NCBI RefSeq assembly: GCF_036227105.1
Contig: NZ_CP109434.1
Coordinates: 9,334,501 to 9,398,500, forward strand
Origin: Amycolatopsis sp. NBC_01488
Lineage (GTDB): Bacteria; Actinomycetota; Actinomycetes; Mycobacteriales; Pseudonocardiaceae
Direction of reading: 5' to 3'
DNA length: 64,000 nt
Made by a program: the position numbers and the translations under genes. Below the pieces are notes generated by a model that saw only the letters and a program-made list of their open reading frames with translations, had not been told where the DNA came from and ran no database searches. Numbering within the stretch: the first letter of the stretch is position 1; every line of letters begins with the position of its first letter. Below are positions 8,005 to 16,287 of this stretch, one piece after another.

Positions 8005-9048
8005 GAGCCTGTTTTGATGTGCTGACCAGCGGAGCTTGTGGTCGGCGTTGTGGGGTGTGGCGTGTCTTGGGTGAGATAGACGAGGTCTCCGGTAGACCGA
8101 TCAACGACCAAGCTGATCAAGTACACCGGAGACCTCGTGCCCAGCCTAGCGGCGACGGGGCGAGCCGATCTGACCGACGCGCAGTGGGCGATCCTGGAAC
8201 CGCTGCTGCCTGTCGGCAAGAAGCCCGGCCGCCCGCCACTGTGGAGTAAACGCCAGCTTTTGGACGGTATCCGCTGGCGGGTTCGTGTCGGTTCGCCGTG
8301 GCGTGACGTCCCACCTGTGTATGGCTGCTGGCAAACCGTCTATGGCTTGTTCCGGCGCTGGCAGCGCGCTGGTGTGTGGGCGTTGATCTTGGCGGCGTTG
8401 CAGACTCGGGCCGACGCCGCCGGGTTGATCACCTGGGAGGTGAGCGTGGATTCCACGATCAACCGGGCACACCAGCATGCCGCAGGCGCCCGCATCGAGG
8501 GCGACCTGCAGAAAGAACCGCCAGGCGGTATCGGCGAGCCCGAACCGGCCGACCACGCGCTGGGCCGGTCGCGGGGAGGCTGGACGACCAAGCTGCATCT
8601 GGCCACCGAGCAAGGCCAGAAACCACTGTCGTTGCTGGTGACCGCCGGTCAACGTGGTGATTCACCGCAGTTCGAGGCGGTGCTGGCCAGGGTCCGGGTC
8701 GCCCGGGTTGGTGGTGGGCGAGCCCGGACCCGGCCGGATCGTGTCCTGGCGGACAAGGCCTACAGTTCCCGCGCCAACCGGGCCTATCTGCGGCGGCGCG
8801 GGATCGCGTGCACGATTCCCCAGCCCTCTGATCAAGTCCGGCATCGCCGCAACCGCGGCCGGGCCGGTGGGCGGCCACCAGCATTCGACCCAGAGATCTA
8901 CAAGCAACGGCACGCGGTCGAGTGCGGCATCAACCGGCTCAAACGCAACCGAGGCGTCGCCACACGGTTCGACAAACTCGCGGTTCGCTACGAGGCGACC
9001 GTGCACATCGCGGCGATCAACGAGTGGCTACGACATTGAAACAGGCTC
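8005..9048 (+). mobile_element. IS5-family insertion sequence
   Basis: A 1,044-bp element with terminal inverted repeats: left end GAGCCTGTTTTGATGT and right end, reverse-complemented, GAGCCTGTTTCAATGT (14 of 16 identical). It is flanked by TA at 8003-8004 and 9049-9050, the probable target duplication. It carries one transposase gene on the plus strand. It inserted exactly in the TAG stop codon of the DUF1304 gene; the IS end supplies a G so the stop is still TAG. The ends and the transposase are intact, so it looks recent. Confidence 0.9.
8137..9039 (+). CDS. IS5-family DDE transposase
   Basis: A 300-aa single-ORF transposase. The N-terminal DUF4096-type domain is plain (DLTDAQWAILEPLLP, GRPPLWSKRQLLDGIRWRVR, PWRDVPPVYGCWQTVYGLFRRW). 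Catalytic residues fit DDE: D105 in EVSVDSTINRAHQH, D205 in VLADKAYSS, E261 in RHAVECGINRLKR. The GTG at 8137 is used as start. It fills most of the element, ending 9 bp from the right terminus. No frameshift is seen, so it should be active. Confidence 0.93.
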   Translation: MPSLAATGRADLTDAQWAILEPLLPVGKKPGRPPLWSKRQLLDGIRWRVRVGSPWRDVPPVYGCWQTVYGLFRRWQRAGVWALILAALQTRADAAGLITWEVSVDSTINRAHQHAAGARIEGDLQKEPPGGIGEPEPADHALGRSRGGWTTKLHLATEQGQKPLSLLVTAGQRGDSPQFEAVLARVRVARVGGGRARTRPDRVLADKAYSSRANRAYLRRRGIACTIPQPSDQVRHRRNRGRAGGRPPAFDPEIYKQRHAVECGINRLKRNRGVATRFDKLAVRYEATVHIAAINEWLRH

Positions 9049-9410
9049 TAACGGGCAAGCAGGAGCGCGATGAGCGCCAGGGTGCCCGGCAGCACCTGCA
9101 CGAACAGGATGCGCTTGTTCGCCGTCGCGGCGCCGTAGAGGCCCGCGATGATCACGCAGACGATGCCGTACAGCTTGAGCTGGAAGCCCGTCGGGTCGCT
9201 CGCGATGAGGCCCCACACCAGCGCGAGCGCCAGGAAACCGTTGTACAGCCCCTGGTTCGCGGCCAGCGGCGCGCTCTCCTTCGCGAACTCCTCGGTGGTG
9301 CCGAAGGCCGCGCGAGCGCGGGGCGTGGTCCAGAGGACCATCTCCAGGACGACGATGTAGACGTGGATCAGGGCGACCAGCCCGACCAGGACGTCGGCGA
9401 CGATGGTCAC
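9048..9410 (-). CDS. DUF1304-family membrane protein
   Basis: A 120-aa protein with four predicted transmembrane helices and the DUF1304 pattern: IHVYIVVLEMVLWTTPRARAAFG near the start, LAANQGLYNGFLALALVWGL in the middle. Function unknown. Its start overlaps the hisI stop by 4 bases, so it is read as the last gene of the hisF-hisI unit. An IS5-family element is inserted in its stop codon but keeps a TAG stop, so the protein is probably unchanged. Confidence 0.85.
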   Translation of the reverse strand: MTIVADVLVGLVALIHVYIVVLEMVLWTTPRARAAFGTTEEFAKESAPLAANQGLYNGFLALALVWGLIASDPTGFQLKLYGIVCVIIAGLYGAATANKRILFVQVLPGTLALIALLLAR

Positions 9411-9769
9411 GCGAGCTCTTTCTCATCGGCCAGGAGGAGGCGCTCCTCGGTGTCGAAACAGGTGTGCGTGCCGGTGTGACAGGCCGGGCCGGTCTGGTCG
9501 ACGCGCAGCAGGACCGTATCGCCGTCGCAGTCGATCCGCACCTCGCGGACGTGCTGGTAGTGGCCGGACGTCTCGCCCTTGACCCACAGCTTCGCCCGGC
9601 TGCGCGACCAGTACGTGCCGCGGCGGGTGGCGAGGGTGGCGGCGAGCGCGTCGTCGTTCATCCAGGCCATCATCAGCACGTCCGAGGTGGCGTGCTCGAC
9701 GACGACCGCGGCGATCAGGCCGTCGGCGTTGCGCTTGAGGCGCGCCGAGACGGCCGCGTCCAGGGTCAT
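9407..9769 (-). CDS. hisI: Phosphoribosyl-AMP cyclohydrolase
   Basis: Opens the purine ring of phosphoribosyl-AMP, the third step of histidine synthesis. The 120-aa protein has the family blocks VLMMAWMNDDAL, TRRGTYWSRSRAKLWVKGETSGH, and the metal/zinc cluster DCDGDTVLL followed by GPACHTGTHTCF. It is a stand-alone HisI, not fused to HisE. The ATG at 9769 overlaps the stop of the upstream membrane gene by 4 bases. It belongs to a minus-strand unit hisF, membrane protein, hisI, DUF1304. Confidence 0.95.
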   Translation of the reverse strand: MTLDAAVSARLKRNADGLIAAVVVEHATSDVLMMAWMNDDALAATLATRRGTYWSRSRAKLWVKGETSGHYQHVREVRIDCDGDTVLLRVDQTGPACHTGTHTCFDTEERLLLADEKELA

Positions 9770-10143
9770 GCCCGTACTCCCAGGATGTGCCGCTTCAGCG
9801 GCATCGAGTTGAACAGGACGAACGCGTAGCCGTACCCGGCGAAGGACAGGCCGGAGAACAGCTTGTTCCACCACAGCGCGGCGCCGAGCAGCAGGAACGC
9901 GTGCAGCAGCGCGAACACCACGCTGACGACGAGCCCGCCGATCCGCGCGCTGCCCAGCTTCAGCACGAGCCCGGTCGTCACCACGCCGCCGAGGATGAGC
10001 GCCAGCGCGGGCATCCGGTAGATCGCCAGGCTCGACCCGGCGCCGATGACCGGGATCAGGTCGAGCAGCGCCCACGCGACCGGCAGCCCGACCATCAGGG
10101 CGGCGGTGACCTTGACCTCGACGGGTGCTTGCCAGGACTTCAC
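9766..10143 (-). CDS. Small integral membrane protein between hisF and hisI
   Basis: A 125-aa very hydrophobic protein with about four membrane helices (around residues 9-28, 36-58, 66-88 and 98-112). I do not recognise its family. The GTG at 10143 overlaps the hisF stop by 4 bases and its own stop overlaps the hisI start by 4 bases, so it is translated as part of the histidine unit. Whether it has anything to do with histidine is unknown; it may be carried along by operon structure. Confidence 0.7.
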   Translation of the reverse strand: MKSWQAPVEVKVTAALMVGLPVAWALLDLIPVIGAGSSLAIYRMPALALILGGVVTTGLVLKLGSARIGGLVVSVVFALLHAFLLLGAALWWNKLFSGLSFAGYGYAFVLFNSMPLKRHILGVRA

Positions 10144-10913
10144 CGGACCTCGACCCCGCCTTCGCGCAGCGCGTCCTTGACGTCGCCGATCTTGAGCTGT
10201 CCGAAGTGGAACACGCTGGCCGCGAGGACCGCATCCGCGCCGGTGCGCACCGCGGGCAGGAAGTGCTCGACCGCGCCCGCTCCCCCGCTGGCGATCACCG
10301 GGACCCGCACGGCCTTGCGGACGAGCTCGATCAGCTCGAGGTCGAAGCCGTTCTTGGTGCCGTCGGCGTCCATGGAGTTCAGCAGGATCTCGCCGACGCC
10401 GAGCTCCTCGCCGCGCGCGGCCCACTCGACGGCGTCGATGCCGGTGCCGCGGCGGCCGCCGTGGGTGGTGACCTCGAAGCCGGACGCGGTCGGCTCGCCG
10501 CCCTCGGGCACGCGGCGCGCGTCGACCGACAGCACGATGCACTGCGAGCCGAACCGCCGCGACGCCTCGTGGAGGAACTCCGGCCGGGCGATCGCGGCGG
10601 TGTTGATGCTCACCTTGTCCGCGCCGGTGCGCAGCAGCCGGTTGACGTCGTCGTTGCTGCGGACGCCGCCGCCGACGGTGAGCGGGATGAACACCTGCTC
10701 GGCGGTGCGGCGGACGACGTCGTAGGTGGTCTCGCGGTCGCCGGAGGACGCCGTGACGTCGAGGAACGTCAGCTCGTCGGCTCCCTCGGCGTCGTAGCGC
10801 CGGGCCAGCTCGACGGGGTCGCCGGCGTCGCGGAGGCCGGCGAAGTTGACGCCCTTGACGACCCGGCCCGCGTCGACGTCGAGACAGGGGATCACCCGCA
10901 CCGCGACAGACAT
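10140..10913 (-). CDS. hisF: Imidazole glycerol phosphate synthase, cyclase subunit
   Basis: With HisH it makes imidazole glycerol phosphate and AICAR from PRFAR. The 257-aa TIM barrel shows the catalytic aspartates in VIPCLDVDAGRVVKGVNF and CIVLSVDARR, and phosphate loops VGGGVRSNDDV and VIASGGAG. The start at 10913 (MSVAVRV) is preferred to an in-frame ATG 15 codons upstream because the family begins right before RVIPCLD. Its partner hisH lies 7.5 kb away on the same strand. Divergent from a TetR gene with only 38 bp between them. Confidence 0.96.
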   Translation of the reverse strand: MSVAVRVIPCLDVDAGRVVKGVNFAGLRDAGDPVELARRYDAEGADELTFLDVTASSGDRETTYDVVRRTAEQVFIPLTVGGGVRSNDDVNRLLRTGADKVSINTAAIARPEFLHEASRRFGSQCIVLSVDARRVPEGGEPTASGFEVTTHGGRRGTGIDAVEWAARGEELGVGEILLNSMDADGTKNGFDLELIELVRKAVRVPVIASGGAGAVEHFLPAVRTGADAVLAASVFHFGQLKIGDVKDALREGGVEVR

Positions 10914-10951
10914 GCCCACCAGCGTAGTCAAGAGCGATCTAAGCTCGGGCA

Positions 10952-11548
10952 ATGGCACGGGCGGGACGGCGGCCGGGGCAGACCGAGACGCGCGAGAAGA
11001 TCCTCGACGCGGCCCGGCACCGGTTCGCCGAGCTGGGCTACGACGGCGCGACGGTCCGCGGGATCGCCGCCGACGCGGGCGTGAACGCGGCCCTGCTGCA
11101 CCACTTCTTCGGCAGCAAGCAGGCCCTCTTCGCGGCGGCGATGAACCTCCCGGTCAACCCGGCTTCCCTGGTCCCGGCGATCCTGGCGGGCCCGCGCGAT
11201 TCCGTCGGCGAGCGGCTGGTGCGGGCCTTCCTGACGATCTGGGCCGCACCCGAGGGGCGCACGCCGTTCCTCGCGATGCTGCGCGCGGCGGCGACGAACG
11301 AGCAGGTCGCGCTGATGATGCGCCAGTTCATCGAGCGCACGGTCCTCGCCGAGGTGGCGCGCGCGCTGGCCGTGCCGAAGATCCGGGTGACCGGGATCGC
11401 GGCGCAGATGATCGGGGTCGCGCTGCTGCGGTACGTGATCAAGCTGCCCCCGCTGGCCGAGGCGTCCGACGAGGAGATCGTCGCGCTGCTGGCCCCGGTG
11501 GCGCAGTACTACCTCGACGGCCGCGAAACCGTCGGTCCCCTGCCGTAA
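10952..11548 (+). CDS. TetR/AcrR-family regulator (hisF-divergent)
   Basis: A 198-aa TetR repressor with HTH region TREKILDAARHRFAELGYDGATVRGIAADAGVNAALLHHFFGSKQALF. It is clearly related to the regulator at 6267-6872 across its length, including the PVNPASLVPAILAGPRDSVGERLVRAFLT stretch. It is divergent from hisF and the 38-bp gap contains a weak dyad (GAGC, 7 bases, GCTC). Its target is unknown; position allows control of hisF. It is followed by the sigma factor gene after 150 bp. Confidence 0.88.
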   Translation: MARAGRRPGQTETREKILDAARHRFAELGYDGATVRGIAADAGVNAALLHHFFGSKQALFAAAMNLPVNPASLVPAILAGPRDSVGERLVRAFLTIWAAPEGRTPFLAMLRAAATNEQVALMMRQFIERTVLAEVARALAVPKIRVTGIAAQMIGVALLRYVIKLPPLAEASDEEIVALLAPVAQYYLDGRETVGPLP

Positions 11549-11697
11549 GCCGGACATCGGGGGCTGCTCAGCCCGGCGTCCCTCCGCCGACGGCGACCTC
11601 CTCCGGCCCGAGGACGTCCTCCCCCGGCAAAAACTTCCGGTCCGCGTGCATCAGCCCGGCCCCCTCGCGCGTCCAGAGGGAGACGGAAGGGACGCGT

Positions 11698-12195
11698 GTG
11701 CGCTTTGAAGAGTTCGTCGCGGAGCGGCTGGACGGCCTGCTCCGCTACGCCACCGTCCTGACGAACGACCCGCACCTGGCGCAGGACGTCGTCCAGGACG
11801 TACTGCTGCGCGCCCAGCAGCGGTGGGACGGCATCGACTCGCCGCCGACGTACGTGCGGCGGATGATCACCAACGAGTACCTGTCGTGGCGCCGGCGGGC
11901 GGTGCGGCGGATGGTGCCGAGCAGCCACGACGTCCTCGACGCGCTCGGCCCGCCGGAAGCCGACCCGTCGGCCGCCTACGACGAGCGGGACGCGATGCTC
12001 GGGCTCCTCGAAACGCTGCCCCGCAAGCAACGCGCGGCGGTCGTGCTGCGCTACTACGAGAACTACTCCGACGCCGAGATCGCCGCCGTCCTGCGCTGCG
12101 GCACCTCCACCGTGCGCAGCCAGATCTCCCGCGCCCTCGCCACGCTGCGGACCGCGCCGCGGCACGAAGTCCTCACCACCGGAGACCCCGCATGA
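11698..12195 (+). CDS. ECF-type (SigE-family) RNA polymerase sigma factor
   Basis: A 165-aa extracytoplasmic-function sigma factor. Region 2: FAERLDGLLRYATVLTNDPHLAQDVVQDVLLRAQQRW and the YVRRMITNEYLSWRRR segment; region 4: LPRKQRAAVVLRYYENYSDAEIAAVLRCGTSTVRSQISRALATLR, a complete helix-turn-helix. This is the short actinobacterial SigE-type layout. The GTG at 11698 (VRFEEF) is the start. Its stop overlaps the ATG of the next gene (ATGA), a membrane protein that is its likely anti-sigma partner. The 150 bp upstream contain no gene; a promoter must lie there but I cannot pick it out. Confidence 0.93.
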   Translation: MRFEEFVAERLDGLLRYATVLTNDPHLAQDVVQDVLLRAQQRWDGIDSPPTYVRRMITNEYLSWRRRAVRRMVPSSHDVLDALGPPEADPSAAYDERDAMLGLLETLPRKQRAAVVLRYYENYSDAEIAAVLRCGTSTVRSQISRALATLRTAPRHEVLTTGDPA

Positions 12196-13163
12196 CCCGC
12201 AGCGAGCACGAGACCGAGACGCTGATCCGGGAGAGCCTCGACCGCCTCGCCGCCCGCGCCCCCGACGGTCAGGCGGTCCGCGAAGCGCTCGCGCGGCGTC
12301 CGCGGCGGGCGCCCGTCCGGCTCGCGCTGGTGGCCGCCGCCGTGGTCGTCGTGGTGGCCGGGGTGATCCTCGGCACGCAGGCGTTCACCACCACGTCCGA
12401 CCTGGTCCCGGCGGCGGGCCGGCCGGTGCTCTCCTACGGGCCCGGGTGGCTGCCGGACGGCTTCACCGAGCAGTACCGCGAAGGCGGGCCGGGCAGCGCG
12501 CCGCAGGTTCGGCGGTGGTTCGCCGGACCGGCCGAGATCACGCTCTCGGCCTACTCGACCGCCGACCCGGAGTGGTCGCGGACCGCGCTGCGGATCGCGT
12601 CGCTCAAGGACCAGGTCCTGGTGCACGGCCGGGTCGCCATGGTCACCGGCGACGCCGGCGGCGCGCTGCTCACCTGGCTGGCCGACGACGACCACGTGCT
12701 CACCGTGCGGGTCGGCGGGGTGCCCGACGCCCGCGCGGTCGCCCAGCGGATCGCCGACGACGTCACCACGGAACCGGTCGGCGTCCGCGGTGAGCTGCGC
12801 TTCGGTGCGCTCCCGGCGGGGCTGGCCGAACGGTCGGCCGCGGTCAAGGGCACCGGTCCCGGCGACGCGAGCACCGAGCTGACCGCGGCCGACCCCGTGC
12901 GGCCGTCGGCGATCGTGCGGGTCACGGCGAGCGCGGGCTCCCCCGGCGTCAACGGCGCCGCGCCCGTCACCGTGCGCGGCGGACCGGGGTTCTTCGTGGC
13001 GGCGAAGAACGGCGAGGAGGCGATGGTCGCAGTCCGGCTGCCGTCGGGACGCTGGCTGACGGTGACGGGCGCGCGGCCGGAAGGCGAGCTGGTCGCCGTC
13101 GCGGACGGCGTCCAGCTCGACCCCTCGCCCGACTACCGGTGGCTCGGCCGCGCTACCAGTTGA
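12192..13163 (+). CDS. Membrane-anchored protein, probable anti-sigma partner
   Basis: 323 aa: a short cytoplasmic N-terminus (about 40 residues, TETLIRESLDRLAARAPDG), one transmembrane helix (RLALVAAAVVVVVAGVILG) and a long extracytoplasmic domain rich in beta strands. This topology and the 4-base overlap with the ECF sigma gene are typical of anti-sigma or sensor partners. I see no zinc-binding HxxxCxxC motif, so it is not a ZAS-type anti-sigma factor. Function is inferred from context only. Its 3' end overlaps the convergent membrane protein gene by 11 bp. Confidence 0.7.
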   Translation: MTRSEHETETLIRESLDRLAARAPDGQAVREALARRPRRAPVRLALVAAAVVVVVAGVILGTQAFTTTSDLVPAAGRPVLSYGPGWLPDGFTEQYREGGPGSAPQVRRWFAGPAEITLSAYSTADPEWSRTALRIASLKDQVLVHGRVAMVTGDAGGALLTWLADDDHVLTVRVGGVPDARAVAQRIADDVTTEPVGVRGELRFGALPAGLAERSAAVKGTGPGDASTELTAADPVRPSAIVRVTASAGSPGVNGAAPVTVRGGPGFFVAAKNGEEAMVAVRLPSGRWLTVTGARPEGELVAVADGVQLDPSPDYRWLGRATS

Positions 13164-14100
13164 CGGCCGGGAACCAGATCACCCCGAGCCGGCCGAGCAC
13201 GCGGACGTCCCAGTAGAGCAGCGTGAACGTGCCACCGACCAGCAGCGCCGCGCCGGTCACCGTCGCGATCCGGGCGGGCTTCGCGGCGAGCCAGCGCTGC
13301 ACGCGCCCGCCGGTGGCGTGCGTCAAGAGCAGGAACAGCAGGGCCATGACGACGATGTTGCCCACCGACTGGAGCGCGAACGCGGCCGCGCCGTAGCCGA
13401 CGTCGTGCTGCTCCGCGGCGCTGCGGAACATGATCCGGAACAGCGGGTAGGGCCGGCCGATCAGGAACCCGCCGATGAGCGCGCCCATCAGGACGAGCGG
13501 CGCCGCGGGGTGGCGCGCGACGAACGCCCGGAACGGGTTCGGGACCATGCCGAGCGCGATCAGGCCCATGGCCAGGAAGACCAGGCCGACGACGCCGAAG
13601 GCGATCATGGACTGGATGCTGCGCGGCGTCAGGCCCGAGCCGGTCGCGGTGGAGAACTGGGGCATGCGGGTGCCGACGAGAGCCACGACGACGCCGTAGG
13701 CGATCGACACGGTCAGCAGGCCGGCGGCGATCCAGCCGAGTGGCTTGAGCGTGGTCGCGAAGCGCCGTTTCTCGCCGGCCTGGCCACCGACGAGCGGGGC
13801 GACCGCGCCGAAGGCGGCGATGTTGCAGGCGGTGAAGGAACCGGCGAGGCCGGAGACGAACGCGAAGAGCGTCCCCGCGAGGACCCCGCTGATCGGGGTG
13901 GCCTTCGCGTCGTAGCCGAGCAGCCCGTTCGCGACGGTGTCGCCGATGACGGAGTCGACGAACGGCGCGGACCAGAGCGCGGTCAGCGCGAACCCGGCGA
14001 GCACCGCGACGACGGCGATCACCGCGCGGCGCGCGGGATAGGGCCCCGCGCCGAAGAACCCCGCTTGCGGATGAACCGGAACCTGCTGTGTGACGGCCAT
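13153..14100 (-). CDS. Polytopic membrane protein of unknown function
   Basis: About 315 aa with roughly eight to nine hydrophobic helices. The segment FVSGLAGSFTACNIAAFGAVAPLVGG with its small residues and a lone Cys vaguely recalls DsbD/CcdA or sulphur-transport membrane proteins, but I cannot assign it. The ATG at 14100 is chosen because AAGGG sits 8 bases before it, whereas the ATG at 14106 has no spacing from that site. It converges with the anti-sigma-like gene. It is separated by 134 bp from the divergent gene at 14235. Confidence 0.65.
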   Translation of the reverse strand: MAVTQQVPVHPQAGFFGAGPYPARRAVIAVVAVLAGFALTALWSAPFVDSVIGDTVANGLLGYDAKATPISGVLAGTLFAFVSGLAGSFTACNIAAFGAVAPLVGGQAGEKRRFATTLKPLGWIAAGLLTVSIAYGVVVALVGTRMPQFSTATGSGLTPRSIQSMIAFGVVGLVFLAMGLIALGMVPNPFRAFVARHPAAPLVLMGALIGGFLIGRPYPLFRIMFRSAAEQHDVGYGAAAFALQSVGNIVVMALLFLLLTHATGGRVQRWLAAKPARIATVTGAALLVGGTFTLLYWDVRVLGRLGVIWFPAVNW

Positions 14101-14234
14101 CGACATTCCCTTCGGCGCGCGGGAAACCCCAGTCCGCAAAGCGTTTCAGACGCGGCTGTCGAAACGCTTCCGCCGGTCGTGTGGGTTCGCGCGGCGATCG
14201 GACTAGGCATTTATCACGCCGACTACCGTGGGGC

Positions 14235-14825
14235 ATGACCTTTCCGGAAACCGCCGCGTGGCGGCACGAAGACGCCCGCACCGGTTTCGAAGTCGCCTGG
14301 TTCCGCCCCCGGGACGGCGGCTGGCTCGTCGAAGGGACCACCACGGCGGTCGAGGACGACGTGGCCTGGGCCGTGCGGTACTCGCTCACCGTCGATCCAC
14401 AGTGGACACTGCGCTCGGCGCGGATCACCGGCACCGGGCCGTCCGGACCACGCGAGCTCGCCGTCGAGGCGGACGGGCGCGGGCACTGGCGGCTCGACGG
14501 CCACCCCGCCCCGGAGCTGGACGGCTGCCTCGACCTCGACCTCGAGTCGTCCGCCATGACGAACACCTTCCCGGTGCACCGGCTCGCGCTGCCGCCCGGC
14601 GGCCGCGCCGACGCTCCGGCCGCGTACGTCCGCGCGGCCGACCTGGGCGTCGACCGGCTGGAGCAGACCTACGAGCACCGGTCTCCGGGCCGCTACGGAT
14701 ACACGGCGCCGGTGTTCGGCTTCGCCTGCGCCCTCGAGTACGACGACTTCGGGCTGGTCACCCGCTACCCCGGCATCGCCGTCCGCCATCCCTTGACGCC
14801 GGGAACTCCTCGGGCGCAGAATTAA
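14235..14825 (+). CDS. Putative glycolipid-binding protein (PF06475-like)
   Basis: 196 aa, starting at the ATG at 14235 (MTFPETAAW). The repeated pattern of aromatic strand pairs (FEVAWFRPRDGGWLVEGTTTAVED, VRYSLTVDPQWTLRSARI, GHWRLDGHPAPELDGCLDLDLESSAMTNTFPVHRL, YTAPVFGFACALEYDDFGLVTRYPGIAVR) matches the PF06475 putative glycolipid-binding family. No enzymatic role is known. Its stop lies inside the left arm of a palindrome that also covers the start of the ABC transporter gene 5 bp downstream, so the three could be co-regulated or the exporter may have its own repressed promoter. Confidence 0.75.
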   Translation: MTFPETAAWRHEDARTGFEVAWFRPRDGGWLVEGTTTAVEDDVAWAVRYSLTVDPQWTLRSARITGTGPSGPRELAVEADGRGHWRLDGHPAPELDGCLDLDLESSAMTNTFPVHRLALPPGGRADAPAAYVRAADLGVDRLEQTYEHRSPGRYGYTAPVFGFACALEYDDFGLVTRYPGIAVRHPLTPGTPRAQN

Positions 14826-14845
14826 TCGCATGACTAATTCTGCGC
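14793..14845 (+). promoter_or_regulatory. Promoter and operator over the ABC transporter start codon
   Basis: A perfect inverted repeat with 11-base arms, GCGCAGAATTA (14814-14824) and TAATTCTGCGC (14835-14845), 10 bases apart, straddles the ATG at 14830. A -35-like TTGACG (14793-14798) and -10-like CAGAAT (14817-14822) are 18 bp apart and would start transcription at about the ATG, giving a leaderless message. A repressor bound here would block the -10 and the start site together. No regulator gene is adjacent on either side. Confidence 0.65.
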
Positions 14846-15543
14846 TCGAGGTCGCCGGCCTCCGGGTCCGGCGCGGGGGCCGGATCGTGGTGCGGGACGT
14901 GAGCTTCTCGGTGCCGCGCGGTGCCGTCACCGGGGTGCTCGGCCCGAGCGGCTGCGGCAAGACCACGCTGATGCGGGCGGTCGTCGGCGTGCAGATCGTC
15001 GAAGGCGGCAGCGTGACCGTACTGGGCCTGCCGGCCGGGAGCCCGCCGCTGCGGCGCCGGATCGGGTACGCCACGCAGAACCCGGCGATCTACGCCGACC
15101 TCACCGTCCGGGAAGCCCTGCGGTACTTCGCCGCAGTGCTGCGCGCGCCCGCGTCCGATGTGGACCGGGTCATCGCCGAAGTCGGCTTGGCCGACCACGC
15201 CGGGAAGCTCGTCGGATCGCTGTCGGGCGGGCAGCACAACCGCGCGAACCTCGCCGTCGCCCTGCTCGGCAAGCCGGAGCTGCTGGTGCTCGACGAACCG
15301 ACCGTCGGGCTCGATCCGGTGCTGCGGGACGAGCTTTGGGCCCTCTTCCGCCGGCTCGCCGACAACGGCGCCACGCTGCTGGTGTCCAGCCACGTCATGG
15401 ACGAAGCCGCGCGCTGCGACCGCCTCCTGCTCATGCGCGAAGGCACCCTCCTGGCCGACGACGCGCCCCTCGCCCTGCGCGAGCGCACCGGCGCCGCCGA
15501 CCTCGAACAGGCCTTCCTCCACCTGGTGAGGGCCGCCTCGTGA
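14830..15543 (+). CDS. ABC transporter ATP-binding protein (drug-export type)
   Basis: 237 aa nucleotide-binding subunit. Walker A GPSGCGKTT, Q-loop ATQNPAIYADLT, signature LSGGQHNRANLAVAL, Walker B LLVLDEPTVGLDP and the switch His in VSSHVMDE are all present. The C-terminal DLEQAFLHLV ending is that of the ABC-2 type exporters (DrrA-like). Its stop overlaps the GTG of the permease gene, so the two form a half-transporter pair. A palindromic operator covers its start codon. Confidence 0.95.
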   Translation: MTNSALEVAGLRVRRGGRIVVRDVSFSVPRGAVTGVLGPSGCGKTTLMRAVVGVQIVEGGSVTVLGLPAGSPPLRRRIGYATQNPAIYADLTVREALRYFAAVLRAPASDVDRVIAEVGLADHAGKLVGSLSGGQHNRANLAVALLGKPELLVLDEPTVGLDPVLRDELWALFRRLADNGATLLVSSHVMDEAARCDRLLLMREGTLLADDAPLALRERTGAADLEQAFLHLVRAAS

Positions 15544-16274
15544 ACCCGACGCTGACGCTCGCCACCACGCGGCGCATCCTCACCCAACTGCGGCACGACC
15601 CGCGCACCGTCGTGATGCTGATCGTGGTGCCGACGCTGCTGATGGTCCTGCTTCGCTACGTCTTCAACTCGACGCTGGTCTTCAGTCACGTCGCGCCCGC
15701 GCTGCTGGGCGTGTTCCCGTTCCTGATCATGTTCCTCATCGCGTCGATCACGACGCTGCGGGAGCGGACCACGGCCACCCTCGAACGCCTGATGACGCTG
15801 CCCATCGGCCGGCTCGACCTGCTCTTCGGGTACGCGCTGGCGTTCGGCGCGATCGCCGTCGTCCAGGTCGCGCTCGCGGCGGGCGTCTCGCTGTGGTGGC
15901 TCGGCCTCGACCTCGCCGGGTCGGTGGTGATGCTGCTGGTGATCGCCGTCCTCGACGCGTTGCTGGGCATGGCGCTGGGGCTGTTCGTCAGCGCGTTCGC
16001 GCGCACCGAGTTCCAGGCGATCCAGTTCATGCCGGTGTTCGTGCTGCCGCAGATCCTGCTGTGCGGCCTGTTCGTGCCGCGCGCGGACATGGGCTGGCTG
16101 CTGCGGTGGCTCTCGGACGTCATGCCGCTGTCGTACGCGGTCGAGGCGCTGACCCGCGTCACCGCGTCCAGCACCATCGACGCGGTGATCCTGCGGAACC
16201 TCGTGGTCGTCGCGTGCTGCGCGCTGCTCGCGCTGATGCTCGGCGCGGCGACGCTGCGGCGCCGGACGCCGTGA
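15540..16274 (+). CDS. ABC-2 type permease
   Basis: 244 aa membrane subunit with six hydrophobic helices and the ABC-2 features: an N-terminal amphipathic stretch (TLATTRRILTQLRHDPRTVVM), the conserved SITTLRERTTATLERLMTLPIGRLDLLFGYAL loop, and FQAIQFMPVFVLPQILLCGLFVPR before the last helices. It pairs with the ATPase upstream (GTG at 15540 overlaps its TGA). It probably exports a small hydrophobic compound; the substrate is not indicated. Confidence 0.93.
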   Translation: MNPTLTLATTRRILTQLRHDPRTVVMLIVVPTLLMVLLRYVFNSTLVFSHVAPALLGVFPFLIMFLIASITTLRERTTATLERLMTLPIGRLDLLFGYALAFGAIAVVQVALAAGVSLWWLGLDLAGSVVMLLVIAVLDALLGMALGLFVSAFARTEFQAIQFMPVFVLPQILLCGLFVPRADMGWLLRWLSDVMPLSYAVEALTRVTASSTIDAVILRNLVVVACCALLALMLGAATLRRRTP

Positions 16275-16287
16275 CTACCGTGGTGCC

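Noticed and set aside
8019..8249. Small plus-strand ORF at the left end of the IS5 element
   Set aside because: It overlaps the terminal repeat and transposase start and has no support.
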